A DNA stretch of 64,000 bases. It comes from CAYMSF01 sp964392985 (lineage in GTDB: Bacteria > Verrucomicrobiota > Lentisphaeria > Victivallales > Victivallaceae). The notes below the pieces were generated by a model that saw nothing but the letters and a program-made list of their open reading frames with translations, was not told the DNA's origin and made no database searches. The position numbers and the translations under genes are program-made. The first letter of the stretch is position 1, and each line of letters opens with the position of its first letter. Positions 1 to 8,276 of this stretch are shown piece by piece. The DNA lies in contig CAYMSF010000018.1 of NCBI GenBank assembly GCA_964392985.1, positions 1 to 64,000 on the forward strand, in the 5' to 3' direction.

Positions 1-72
1 CGCAAATTGAAAAGTTATTAACAGGAAAATGCCAATACTTTTGAAATTGGCTCAAGCGTATAGAAATTTGTT

Positions 73-999
73 CTATCGACCGGTCTGCTTGATGGAATTC
101 TTTGAAATCCACGCCCCGATAATCACCAGAGAGCATGCAATCCATAAGCCGATGGTCAAATCAACCCCAAGATATAACCCAGTCAGAACTGTAGATATTA
201 ACGGGGAAAAATAAGCTAACGAAACTATCAATATCATATTGCCGCGACGCATGGCTGAATCCCACATGACATACGCCACAATGGTGGGGAAGATTACTAT
301 TGTTATGAGTTCGACAACAGCAACACCGTTCCAGGTTGATTGTTCAGTTATAAAACACCTGATTATGAGTAATAATATTCCGGTTGAGAGGAGGAAGAGA
401 GGTATATTGTAAACATTGGAAGTTGTTGATAGTCGACATGCCAGATTAGAGTATAACCCCCACAAAATTGCAGCGGAAAATCCCAGCAGATATGGCAACA
501 TGCTGCCTTTAAAGTTCACCCAGAAATCCAAAAAGTTGATTTGCAGATTGTTTATGATAATATTCGCTAACATCACTCCTGACAATGCTACTATCGTTCC
601 CGGGATTATCCACAACGTGGCGTGTTTTTTTAATATAGGAACGGATAAGAACAGGGTAAACATCGGCCAGAGATAGTTTAGCAGTCCGACTTCAATGACC
701 TGCCGCGAATTTTTTGCCATTCCAATTGCAAAAAGCAAGCACAATATATAGAGAATAAAAGGGGCGCCGCAGACAACCATATACAGTGGAGAAAACTTGA
801 TTGCCAGGGTATTTGAGCTGCATCTGCGCACAATCCAGTAATACAAAAGAGAAATTATTCCGCTCAGCAGATAGATAATTCCCGCTGCGGTAAACATGCC
901 AACTTTTTCCATCAGGCTCCGCGACAGGCAGATTGTGCTTGCCCAGATTATAACCGACAGCAAACCGTAGAAGGTATTCAATTTACGGTATTGTTCCAT
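73..999 (-). CDS. yddG: YddG-like DMT-superfamily amino-acid exporter
   Basis: Inner-membrane permease of 308 residues with about ten hydrophobic segments, the normal size for an EamA/DMT carrier. The central stretch IEVGLLNYLWP is the hallmark of the aromatic amino-acid exporter YddG, and the flanking layout (SLSG-like helix, GNM before the last helices) also agrees with that family rather than with generic EamA proteins. Family members export aromatic amino acids and analogues. It lies 46 nt downstream of the alpha-oxoamine synthase gene on the same strand, so the two are probably co-transcribed and the permease may export that enzyme's product or a precursor. The substrate here is inferred. 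Confidence 0.85.
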   Translation of the reverse strand: MEQYRKLNTFYGLLSVIIWASTICLSRSLMEKVGMFTAAGIIYLLSGIISLLYYWIVRRCSSNTLAIKFSPLYMVVCGAPFILYILCLLFAIGMAKNSRQVIEVGLLNYLWPMFTLFLSVPILKKHATLWIIPGTIVALSGVMLANIIINNLQINFLDFWVNFKGSMLPYLLGFSAAILWGLYSNLACRLSTTSNVYNIPLFLLSTGILLLIIRCFITEQSTWNGVAVVELITIVIFPTIVAYVMWDSAMRRGNMILIVSLAYFSPLISTVLTGLYLGVDLTIGLWIACSLVIIGAWISKNSIKQTGR

Positions 1000-1045
1000 A
1001 GTCAGTCATTCTCTTTTAACAGGTAAGCACTTAATAAACATAAAA

Positions 1046-2179
1046 TCATCGCGGGATATTTTGCGAAACTTGTCTTGTTGATTTCTGATCTCTCCAGAGT
1101 TTTAATATTTCAAAGAGGTATTCAATTTGTGAATTGGTGTGGCACAATGAAAAAGTCATGCGCAAAATATTCCTGCCTGTTTTTCCCGGATAAACAAAAA
1201 AGGGAACATGAATATTGTAATTCATCAGGAATTGCGAAAGCGATTCCGCCTCTTTTAAAGTGTTAAAATACAACGGAGCGATGGGCGTTCCGTCGCCACC
1301 GGTTTGAAAACCTGAACGGCGCAGTTCGGAACGCGCCTGGTCCGATAACTGCATCAATTTTTTTCTACTTTCAGGATTGGCTTTAATCCATTTGATGGAC
1401 GCCAGGTCTGCGGCTGCCAAAACTGGAGGCAAAGCGGTAGATCCGGCAAACGCTCTGGCATTTTTATAAATCAAGTTGGTTATTTCTTTAGATGCGGAAA
1501 TAAATCCGCCGAAACCGCCAAAGGCTTTACTGAATGTTCCGGTCTGATAAACGTTTGCTACGCCTTCCTGTCCAAACAATTCAAGCGTGCCACGCCCGTT
1601 TTTGCCAAGAATACCGGTGGCATGAGCATCATCTACCACCGTTATAGCACCAAAAGTTTCAGCAACTTCCACAATCCGGTCGACTGGAGCAATATCACCG
1701 GTTAAAGCAAAAATCCCATCCGTGGCTATCAAAGACTTTCCGCGATCATGCTGGTGCAACAACCGTTTGAGATCATCTACATCGCGGTACGCATATTCAT
1801 ACAATTTTTTCCCGCGCGGAACGGCATCAAACAAACTGGAATGTGCCGATGCATCGAGAAATATATCCTCATATTGCGCATTCAGCGATTGAAATAAAAT
1901 CATGTTGGCAAGGTATCCGGAGCAAAAAGTAACGGCTGCTTCTCTATCCATGAATTTGGCTAATTCACTCTCAAGCTGGAGGTGGATTTCTTCCGTTCCG
2001 GTAGAGATGCGCGATGCCGCAACGCTGACTCCATAACGGTCTAATGCCTCAGACGCAGCGTCCTTCAGGATTTTCGATGATGCCAAACCCAGATAATTAT
2101 TGCCCGAGAAGCGAAGGTGGTCTTTACCATCACAAGATAACTGGCTGGAAGATTTTCGTTTCTGTGGTTTATTTTCCAT
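1046..2179 (-). CDS. PLP-dependent alpha-oxoamine synthase (BioF/KBL-like)
   Basis: A 377-residue fold-type I PLP enzyme of the family holding 8-amino-7-oxononanoate synthase, glycine C-acetyltransferase and serine palmitoyltransferase. These enzymes condense an amino acid with an acyl-CoA and release CO2. Visible marks are GNNYLGL near residue 27, VDDAHATG at 182-189 and the PLP lysine K218 in TGTFSKAFGG. The ATG at 2179 is preferred because GGAAAG lies 7 nt upstream; the ATG five codons earlier has no ribosome site. No other biotin gene is nearby, so biotin synthesis is not supported by context. Acyl and amino-acid substrates are unknown. Confidence 0.8.
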   Translation of the reverse strand: MENKPQKRKSSSQLSCDGKDHLRFSGNNYLGLASSKILKDAASEALDRYGVSVAASRISTGTEEIHLQLESELAKFMDREAAVTFCSGYLANMILFQSLNAQYEDIFLDASAHSSLFDAVPRGKKLYEYAYRDVDDLKRLLHQHDRGKSLIATDGIFALTGDIAPVDRIVEVAETFGAITVVDDAHATGILGKNGRGTLELFGQEGVANVYQTGTFSKAFGGFGGFISASKEITNLIYKNARAFAGSTALPPVLAAADLASIKWIKANPESRKKLMQLSDQARSELRRSGFQTGGDGTPIAPLYFNTLKEAESLSQFLMNYNIHVPFFVYPGKTGRNILRMTFSLCHTNSQIEYLFEILKLWRDQKSTRQVSQNIPR

Positions 2180-2243
2180 ACGGTGTCTTTCCATTTTGAT
2201 GCGCGATGTATTGCCGTCTCAAGTACCGGAAGAGATAAAGATA

Positions 2244-2585
2244 CTACTTATTCCTTGCGCAGTTGTCAGATTTTCCCCCGAAACCGCAGTTATTGCAAAG
2301 CCTTGCCGGAATATCGTTACTCCCGATCCATTTTCCACAAACAGTACAGTTGTCCTTTTCATTGCCGAAGCCGTGTTCAGAGCAGAGTTTTGCCGGTATA
2401 TTTGCCGAGCCGACCCACTTTCGGCAGACGGCACAATCATTACCCTTTTGACCAAATCCGCACTGAATGCACAACTTGCCATAGACATTGTTTGAGCCGA
2501 CCCACCTGTTGCAACGTGTGGCAGCAAAGACACACAGCGCCAACATGATTAATATAATAAAACTGATAATTATTTTTATTTTCAT
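2244..2585 (-). CDS. Small secreted Cys-rich repeat protein
   Basis: Predicted 113-residue protein with an N-terminal hydrophobic segment (residues 3-21, signal peptide or anchor) and then three copies of a roughly 30-residue unit. The unit has the pattern WVGS-N-x4-LC-x2-C/H-GFG-x5-C-x2-C. The regularly spaced CxxC pairs recall zinc ribbons or disulfide-bonded modules. I do not recognise the family. The ATG at 2585 follows CAGGA; a longer reading from 2702 would overlap xylH and put the hydrophobic segment inside the protein, so it was rejected. It sits 52 nt after xylH and may be the last gene of the xylose operon. Confidence 0.6.
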   Translation of the reverse strand: MKIKIIISFIILIMLALCVFAATRCNRWVGSNNVYGKLCIQCGFGQKGNDCAVCRKWVGSANIPAKLCSEHGFGNEKDNCTVCGKWIGSNDIPARLCNNCGFGGKSDNCARNK

Positions 2586-2637
2586 AGTCCTGAATATATT
2601 ATTGTATTGTATCAAGTTTGTCAAGGACATATTACAG

Positions 2638-3774
2638 TTATCTCGCCTTCTTCCGGGAAAGAAACACATCAAGCCAGACGGCCATGATAAGTACCAGTCC
2701 ACGCGCCACCATCTGATCCATTTCGTTGATGCTCATCAGCTCCATTCCGTTGAGCAATGTCACCATAATCAAAGATCCGATAAGCACGCCAAGCACGTTC
2801 CCGCGACCTCCCACAAGGCTGGTACCGCCGATAACGCATGCCGCAATCGCATCAAGTTCCATCAGGTTTCCCACGGTGGTAGAACTTGACCCCTGATATG
2901 CAGCCGCCATGAAACCGGTCAATGCAACTATCGCACCAAGCAGAGCAAAAGCGCCGATGATGACGCGGTTGACCGGTACACCGGAAAGGACTGCAGCCTC
3001 GGTATTACCTCCAATTGCATACAGATACCGACCGAACGGAGTATGCGTGGTTATGACGTAGATCAGAAATCCAACGGCACAGAGTATGATTATCGCCAGA
3101 GGAATGCCTTGATACTGGTTCAGGTTAATCGTGAACAGAAAGATGACCTGCATCGCAATGAAAAACTTTAGAAAAGATACGTGACCGGGTTCAACTTCAA
3201 AACCGTGCTTCGCTCTCTGCCTGTTGCCTTTAATTATCGCCAGAAGGACAATGAGTGAAAGTACTGCTGCCAGAACGTATCCCAGTCCTTTGGGCAGATA
3301 TTCAGTCGTAAGCATCGACAATAGATTCGCCTGATCACCGTGCTGTACCGGAATCGTCTTCGATTCAATAACGCGCCAGAAAAGTCCGCGATAGACCAGC
3401 ATACCGCCCAGTGTGATGATAAATGCTGGTATCCGCTGGAATGCAATCAACGCCCCCATCAGTGCCCATAACAATATCGCAATGAGAAATGCCGCCAGCA
3501 TACTCGCGCCGGCATTCCAGCTCTGGTTGATAATCAATACGCAGGTTATTCCACCAATCATCCCCACCCCGCTGCCGACGGACAAATCTATCTGTCCGGG
3601 CAACAGCACCAGTAGCATACCAAACGCCAGGATGGCGGTAAATGATAGACGTATCGCCATCATCGTCAGATTTCTAGACGACAGGAAATTAGGTTCCGCC
3701 ATTGAAAAGAATATCCATATCAGCAGCAACCCTGCCACCATCGAGAAATCACGTAAAGAAATCTTTTTCGTCAT
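2638..3774 (-). CDS. xylH: Xylose-type ABC transporter permease
   Basis: A 378-residue inner-membrane permease of the CUT2 (BPD_transp_2) family with about ten hydrophobic segments. The late stretch AAACVIGGTSLVGGRGNVLG is the conserved cytoplasmic loop that contacts the ATPase. Length and the long central loop match XylH (about 390 residues) better than RbsC. The first in-frame start is a TTG at 3780, but AAGGAG lies 10 nt before the ATG at 3774, which leaves 2 nt after the xylG stop; that ATG is chosen. It forms the membrane channel with XylG and receives sugar from XylF. Confidence 0.92.
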   Translation of the reverse strand: MTKKISLRDFSMVAGLLLIWIFFSMAEPNFLSSRNLTMMAIRLSFTAILAFGMLLVLLPGQIDLSVGSGVGMIGGITCVLIINQSWNAGASMLAAFLIAILLWALMGALIAFQRIPAFIITLGGMLVYRGLFWRVIESKTIPVQHGDQANLLSMLTTEYLPKGLGYVLAAVLSLIVLLAIIKGNRQRAKHGFEVEPGHVSFLKFFIAMQVIFLFTINLNQYQGIPLAIIILCAVGFLIYVITTHTPFGRYLYAIGGNTEAAVLSGVPVNRVIIGAFALLGAIVALTGFMAAAYQGSSSTTVGNLMELDAIAACVIGGTSLVGGRGNVLGVLIGSLIMVTLLNGMELMSINEMDQMVARGLVLIMAVWLDVFLSRKKAR

Positions 3775-3776
3775 TG

Positions 3777-5318
3777 TCAAATTGCTCCTTTATTATGAAA
3801 CTTCATCGCCGCTTCCAGCATGGCTTGCTGCCCGGCTTCGCCACGTTTGAATTCACCGCCAATATGACCGTTGCTCAGAATAATCATCCGGTCGCTCATG
3901 CCCATGAGTTCCGGCAGTTCGCTTGACACCAGCACGACAGCCTTGCCACTCTCCGTCAGCAGGTTGATAAGTTCATATACTTCCTGTTTGGCGCCGACAT
4001 CTATTCCACGGGTTGGTTCATCGAGGAAAATTACCGATGGTACGGTCATGAGCGCCTTGGCAATGACAACTTTCTGCTGGTTTCCTCCGGAAAGACCCGC
4101 AACAATGGAATCAAGTCCCGGTGCCTTTACCCGGAGAGAATTAAACAGTTCACGGTTTTTCTTGACTTCGCGATTGCCATCTATGAACATCCCCATAAAA
4201 AGAAAAGATCCGAGGGATGCGAGTGACTGGTTGAAACCGATACTGTTCTCCATGACTAGCCCATAGCGTTTGCGGTCTTCGCTGACCAGCATCAGACCGT
4301 TCGCAATGGATTTTGCCGGAGTGGTGGCGTCAAGAGATTTGCCGTTCAGTGTCACGTTTCCACCAAGCCGACGACCATACGCGCCAAAAATATGCATGAT
4401 GAGTTCTGTCCGTCCAGCGCCCATCAGACCGCCAAAGCCTAAAACCTCTCCTGCCTTAACATCAAAACTTATGTCATGGAGGATTTTTTTCCTGCCGCTA
4501 TCATCATACACGTTCAGGTTTTTTACTTCAAGCCGTGTTTCACCCGGAGTTGACGGACGACGGGGAAAGAGTTGAGTTATTTCTCTGCCCACCATGTGCT
4601 TGATTACTTCATGTTTGCTGGACGACGAAGCTTCAACGGTCGTGACGGATTGCCCATCCCTCAAAATCGTTATACGGTCGGATATCGCGAAAACTTCATC
4701 CAATTTGTGCGATATATATATGCAGCTGATTCCTTTTTTCTTCAAATCACGGATGATATTGAGCAGGATATCAACTTCAGTTTCGGTCAATGCGGCTGTC
4801 GGCTCGTCGAGGAGAAGTATCTTTCTGTTCTTGGACAACGCTTTAACGATCTCAACCAGTTGCTGCTGTCCGACACCCAGATCACCGATTACTGCTGCCG
4901 GATCAAGTTTCAATCCGTATAGGTCAAGCAATTTCCGGGTTTGAGAAAATACAATATTCCAGTCGATGATTCCGGCAACCGTTGGTTCATTGCCCAGGAA
5001 AATATTCTCGGCGATGGTCATTTCCTTTACTAACGCCAGTTCCTGATAAATTACTGCTATTCCAGCTTGCTCCGAATCTGATACTCTGTTGAAAACTGCT
5101 TCTCTGCCATCGACGGTTATTGTACCGTCATAAGAACCATGCCGCCAGATTCCGGAAAGGCATTTTATCAAGGTGGACTTGCCGGCGCCGTTCTCTCCGC
5201 AGATGGAGTGAACCTCCCCCTCACGCAAATCAAAAGAGACCTGATTCAACGCGTATACGCCGGAAAAGGTTTTGGTCAGTTTGTCAACTTGCAATATTAT
5301 GTTACGATTACCGGACAT
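3777..5318 (-). CDS. xylG: Xylose-type ABC transporter ATP-binding protein
   Basis: A 513-residue tandem ATPase typical of CUT2 sugar importers. The first half has Walker A GENGAGKST near residue 40, the signature region LGVGQQQL and Walker B LLLDEPTAAL. The second half has a degenerate Walker A (GLMGAGRTEL), an intact LSGGNQQ signature and FLDEPTRGID. Asymmetric sites of this sort are normal in the family. The start ATG follows AGGAAA. It is preceded by 277 nt of palindrome-rich DNA after xylF and followed 2 nt later by xylH. The xylose assignment rests mainly on its partner XylF. Confidence 0.93.
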   Translation of the reverse strand: MSGNRNIILQVDKLTKTFSGVYALNQVSFDLREGEVHSICGENGAGKSTLIKCLSGIWRHGSYDGTITVDGREAVFNRVSDSEQAGIAVIYQELALVKEMTIAENIFLGNEPTVAGIIDWNIVFSQTRKLLDLYGLKLDPAAVIGDLGVGQQQLVEIVKALSKNRKILLLDEPTAALTETEVDILLNIIRDLKKKGISCIYISHKLDEVFAISDRITILRDGQSVTTVEASSSSKHEVIKHMVGREITQLFPRRPSTPGETRLEVKNLNVYDDSGRKKILHDISFDVKAGEVLGFGGLMGAGRTELIMHIFGAYGRRLGGNVTLNGKSLDATTPAKSIANGLMLVSEDRKRYGLVMENSIGFNQSLASLGSFLFMGMFIDGNREVKKNRELFNSLRVKAPGLDSIVAGLSGGNQQKVVIAKALMTVPSVIFLDEPTRGIDVGAKQEVYELINLLTESGKAVVLVSSELPELMGMSDRMIILSNGHIGGEFKRGEAGQQAMLEAAMKFHNKGAI

Positions 5319-5363
5319 TAAGTTTTCCTAATTAACTGTACTATACACCGTTCAACTTTTTAT

Positions 5364-5491
5364 TATCCCGGCGGGATAACACGTTTATAGCAAAATCAAC
5401 AAAATTCACCTGCGACCCTGTCAGGGTCGAACATTACACGGTCTTTAGTGCTATAAATGTTTGATGCCTCCGGCATCATCATAAGACTTAT
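5364..5491. repeat. Run of palindromes in the xylF-xylG spacer
   Basis: Four short inverted repeats follow one another: TATCCCG-G-CGGGATA at 5364-5378, CGACCCTG-T-CAGGGTCG at 5413-5429, TGATGCC-TCC-GGCATCA at 5462-5478 and ATAAG-A-CTTAT at 5481-5491. All stems are perfect. They fall inside the operon after the binding-protein gene, where hairpins commonly protect the 3' end of the upstream message or cause partial termination, giving excess binding protein. None has a clear following U-tract on the transcribed strand, so a strong intrinsic terminator is unlikely. Confidence 0.6.
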
Positions 5492-5595
5492 AATCAGCAA
5501 TTACATAAAAAATCCAATCCGCAATCCTGTTCTTCTAAAATTTCAACCTCACTCTTTCGCATTTTGGACTCTCGTGCCTTGCGAGTTTCACCCGC

Positions 5596-6702
5596 TTACG
5601 GTTTCTGCGGTCTTTCTCCTTCCGGGATATTGCGGTAGATTTCTTCGAATGAATGGAATTTATCTTGAATGACCGTGTCAACCATGTTGTTCTTGTCAAC
5701 AGAAGTAGTTTCAATCAGCACTGCCGGAACATCTTTATTGCCGTTATTCACTATGCTCCGTGCCAATATTGGTTTTCCACGTGCCATCGCCATCGCGGTT
5801 ACTGCTGCGCTGGAAGCCATTTTTTCCAGTGGTTTGTAGACGGTCATAGCCTGTGATCCCTCAACAATGCGCTGACATGCGGAAAGCTCGGCATCCTGTC
5901 CGGTGACCAGCACCTTTCCCGCCATACCGCTTTCTTTCAGCGCCTGAATAGCGCCACCGGCGGTGCCATCGTTTGAAGCCAGCACTCCATCAATGTCCTT
6001 GCCGTTGTTCGTGATTGCGGCATTCATGATATCCTTGGCCTTGTCCGGCTTCCAGTCGGTGGCCCAGTTTTCATGTACAACTTTTATATCGCCACTTTTG
6101 ATGTAAGGTTTGAGGATATTGTCCTGACCTTCCTTGAAAAGTTTGGCGTTGTTATCAGTTGGAGCACCATAGATTCTGACGATTTTCCCTTTGCCCGGAG
6201 TCGGAAGATGGCTGACAAGATACCGTGCCTGTGCTTCTCCGACTTTGACGTTGTCAAAACTCATATACAGATCCAGATCACAGTTGGTAATCATCCGGTC
6301 ATAGGCAATTACCGGAATTCCGGCCTTTTTCGCTTCTTCCACGCCCTTGCCCATGGCGGCGCCATCGTGCGGAACAATGACCATTATATCAACCTTATTC
6401 GTGATAAGGGAAGTAACATTGCGAATCTGCGTCATATCATCACTGCTTGCCGACAGTACTACCACGTCGCCGCCAAGTTCGTTCACTTTAGCCACGAAAA
6501 TATCCCGGTCACGCATCCAGCGGGCTTCTTTCAACGTATCCAGGGAAAGTCCAATAAGAGGTCTGGCTTTACCTGTTCCATCCGATGCTCTGGATTTTTT
6601 ATCTCCGGATGTACCGGTTAACCCTCCCCGGTGGAGTGACAATCCAATCAACACGCTCAATATTAACGATACGGTAACGAGTGATATGGTAAGACCCTTC
6701 AT
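5596..6702 (-). CDS. xylF: D-xylose-binding periplasmic protein
   Basis: A 368-residue periplasmic binding protein (Peripla_BP_4). An N-terminal hydrophobic segment (residues 5-22) is followed by two Rossmann-like lobes. Short stretches such as RDIFVAKV, YDRMI, SFDNVKVGE, DNNAKLF, SNDGTAGGAIQAL and MTVYKPL agree closely with XylF as I recall it, so the xylose assignment is specific. The ATG at 6702 follows AGGAGA at 8 nt; the upstream reading from 6789 lacks a ribosome site. It opens the transporter operon, with a promoter at 6857-6830. Confidence 0.95.
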   Translation of the reverse strand: MKGLTISLVTVSLILSVLIGLSLHRGGLTGTSGDKKSRASDGTGKARPLIGLSLDTLKEARWMRDRDIFVAKVNELGGDVVVLSASSDDMTQIRNVTSLITNKVDIMVIVPHDGAAMGKGVEEAKKAGIPVIAYDRMITNCDLDLYMSFDNVKVGEAQARYLVSHLPTPGKGKIVRIYGAPTDNNAKLFKEGQDNILKPYIKSGDIKVVHENWATDWKPDKAKDIMNAAITNNGKDIDGVLASNDGTAGGAIQALKESGMAGKVLVTGQDAELSACQRIVEGSQAMTVYKPLEKMASSAAVTAMAMARGKPILARSIVNNGNKDVPAVLIETTSVDKNNMVDTVIQDKFHSFEEIYRNIPEGERPQKP

Positions 6703-6829
6703 AAAAATTATCTCCTGTGATAAGTATAGTGGCGGCGATGGTTTTTCATTTTCAGACCCGTTTATTCTATGCCTGCAAATATTGCTCAATACTCCACGAG
6801 CGACACATCAATCCAAACATTCTATATAG

Positions 6830-6857
6830 AGTATAAACCCCGAAAATAAAAAGTCAA
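6830..6857 (-). promoter_or_regulatory. Predicted sigma70-type promoter and shared motif before xylF
   Basis: On the minus strand, TTGACT (6857-6852) and TATACT (6835-6830) are separated by 16 nt and lie about 130 nt before the xylF start. The -10 overlaps the 12-mer TATAGAGTATAA (6825-6836), which recurs exactly between xylA and xylB. A regulator bound there would block the promoter. The whole divergent spacer 6703-7009 holds no gene. Confidence 0.55.
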
Positions 6858-6912
6858 AAAAAATTCGGGTTTTCCTTGTTCATGGCTTCGGCAAGTAAAA
6901 AGTAAAATCCAC

Positions 6913-6921
6913 TGTTATAAT
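6913..6921 (+). promoter_or_regulatory. Extended -10 element before the 7010 glycosidase
   Basis: TGTTATAAT is a perfect extended -10 (TGn plus TATAAT) on the plus strand, 88 nt before the start codon of the downstream hydrolase. No good -35 stands at the right distance, as is usual for extended -10 promoters. Confidence 0.4.
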
Positions 6922-7009
6922 TACCTTAAAAGAAAACACGGGCTGGAGTTGATTTCCTCTACCGTTGTTGTATCTGTATATAACAATCTTGACCATAAGG
7001 ACGATCATT

Positions 7010-8218
7010 ATGCAAAATGATACCATAAGAATTGCTCTCAAAAAAATGAACCGGGTTAATACGTGCGATAAAATTCGCTCTCCCCGGCTTGGTACCGGGG
7101 GAAAATTTGACGGCATATTTCTGTGGGACACGGCCTTCACCGCAATGTGGGCAAAATATGCCATGAAAGAACTCTATGTCGAGCAGTCACTGGATAATCT
7201 GTACCGTCTTCAGGAAGACGATGGTTTTATCTGCCGGGAATATACGGCAGAGGGCAAACCGGTCTGGCCAAAGCATCATCCGATAGCGTTTGCCCCGCCA
7301 ATATTAACCTGGGCAGAACTCGACTTATATGGTTTGACTGGAGATAAGGAGCGGCTTTTTCAGGTTTACCCGCATCTGAAAAAACACCACCTTTTTTGCA
7401 AAAACTCGTTCTGTAGAAAAGATGGTCTTTATGTCGGTGACCCCTGGGGGTCAGGAATGGACAACCTGCCACGCTGGCCGCGTGAATTCACCGGTAGCAA
7501 TGATTGCGTGATATTGCGCAAAGAAGAAATAGATCCATCGGTAATACCCTGGTTTCTTGAGAAAATAGACAAATCTCCAGGCAGTATGTGGAATGAACAA
7601 GCCCGGTATATCGATATGTCGGCACAGATGGCCTTTAATGCCGCCTGCCTGGCAAAGATGGCAGGATTGATTGATGTAACCGCTGATGTCGAGCTTTTCA
7701 CCCGGGAACATAGTGCTATCGCTAATGCGGTTAATGAATATTGCTGGAGTGATAAACATCACTTCTACTTTGATCTGGGCAACGGCATTCAAGTACCGCG
7801 CTTTCATGTCGGCGCTTATTGGACACTGCTGGCCGGAATTGTTCCTGAAAACCGTATTGACGGGATGCTGTCACACCTTACGAATCCGAAAAAATTTGCC
7901 CGCCCGGTACCTGTTCCGAGTCTGGCGTATGACGATCCGGATTACAGCGCTGACGGTGGTTACTGGTTGGGCAGCAGCTGGCCTTCGACAACTTATATGG
8001 TAATTCGCGGCTTGAAATCTACCGGTGCGGAAGACCTTGCCCGGAATATAGCAGTCAAATATCACCAGGCTGTTGAGATTGTATTTAACAACACAAAGAC
8101 ATTTTGGGAAAACATTGCTCCGGAAAAAGCTGTTCCCGGCAATCCGGCAATGTGCGACTTTTGCGGCTGGGCCGGTTTGGGCACCGTTGCGATTGAACGC
8201 GAGTTCCTTAATACATAA
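7010..8218 (+). CDS. Six-hairpin glycosidase, MGH1/GH63-like
   Basis: A 402-residue protein without a signal peptide, so probably cytoplasmic. The motifs FLWDTAFTAMWA, LQEDDGFICREY and GGYWLGSSWP match (alpha/alpha)6-barrel glycosidases of the MGH1-like/GH63 type that hydrolyse alpha-linked oligosaccharides. FLWDTAF and the WP-containing segment flank the expected active-site cleft. The ATG at 7010 follows AAGGA; an upstream reading from 6965 adds a hydrophobic run with no ribosome site. It is divergent from xylF and 58 nt before a DSD1-type enzyme. A paralogue lies at 18839-20452. The substrate is unknown. Confidence 0.75.
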   Translation: MQNDTIRIALKKMNRVNTCDKIRSPRLGTGGKFDGIFLWDTAFTAMWAKYAMKELYVEQSLDNLYRLQEDDGFICREYTAEGKPVWPKHHPIAFAPPILTWAELDLYGLTGDKERLFQVYPHLKKHHLFCKNSFCRKDGLYVGDPWGSGMDNLPRWPREFTGSNDCVILRKEEIDPSVIPWFLEKIDKSPGSMWNEQARYIDMSAQMAFNAACLAKMAGLIDVTADVELFTREHSAIANAVNEYCWSDKHHFYFDLGNGIQVPRFHVGAYWTLLAGIVPENRIDGMLSHLTNPKKFARPVPVPSLAYDDPDYSADGGYWLGSSWPSTTYMVIRGLKSTGAEDLARNIAVKYHQAVEIVFNNTKTFWENIAPEKAVPGNPAMCDFCGWAGLGTVAIEREFLNT

Positions 8219-8276
8219 TGAAAGCTGATAGCTACTGAAACAAGAAACATTAGCGACAAAACTAAAGGTTTTAACT

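Noticed and set aside
2219..2533. Alternative minus-strand frame over the Cys-rich repeat gene
   Set aside because: It lacks a signal peptide and regular repeats; the other frame has both and a ribosome site.
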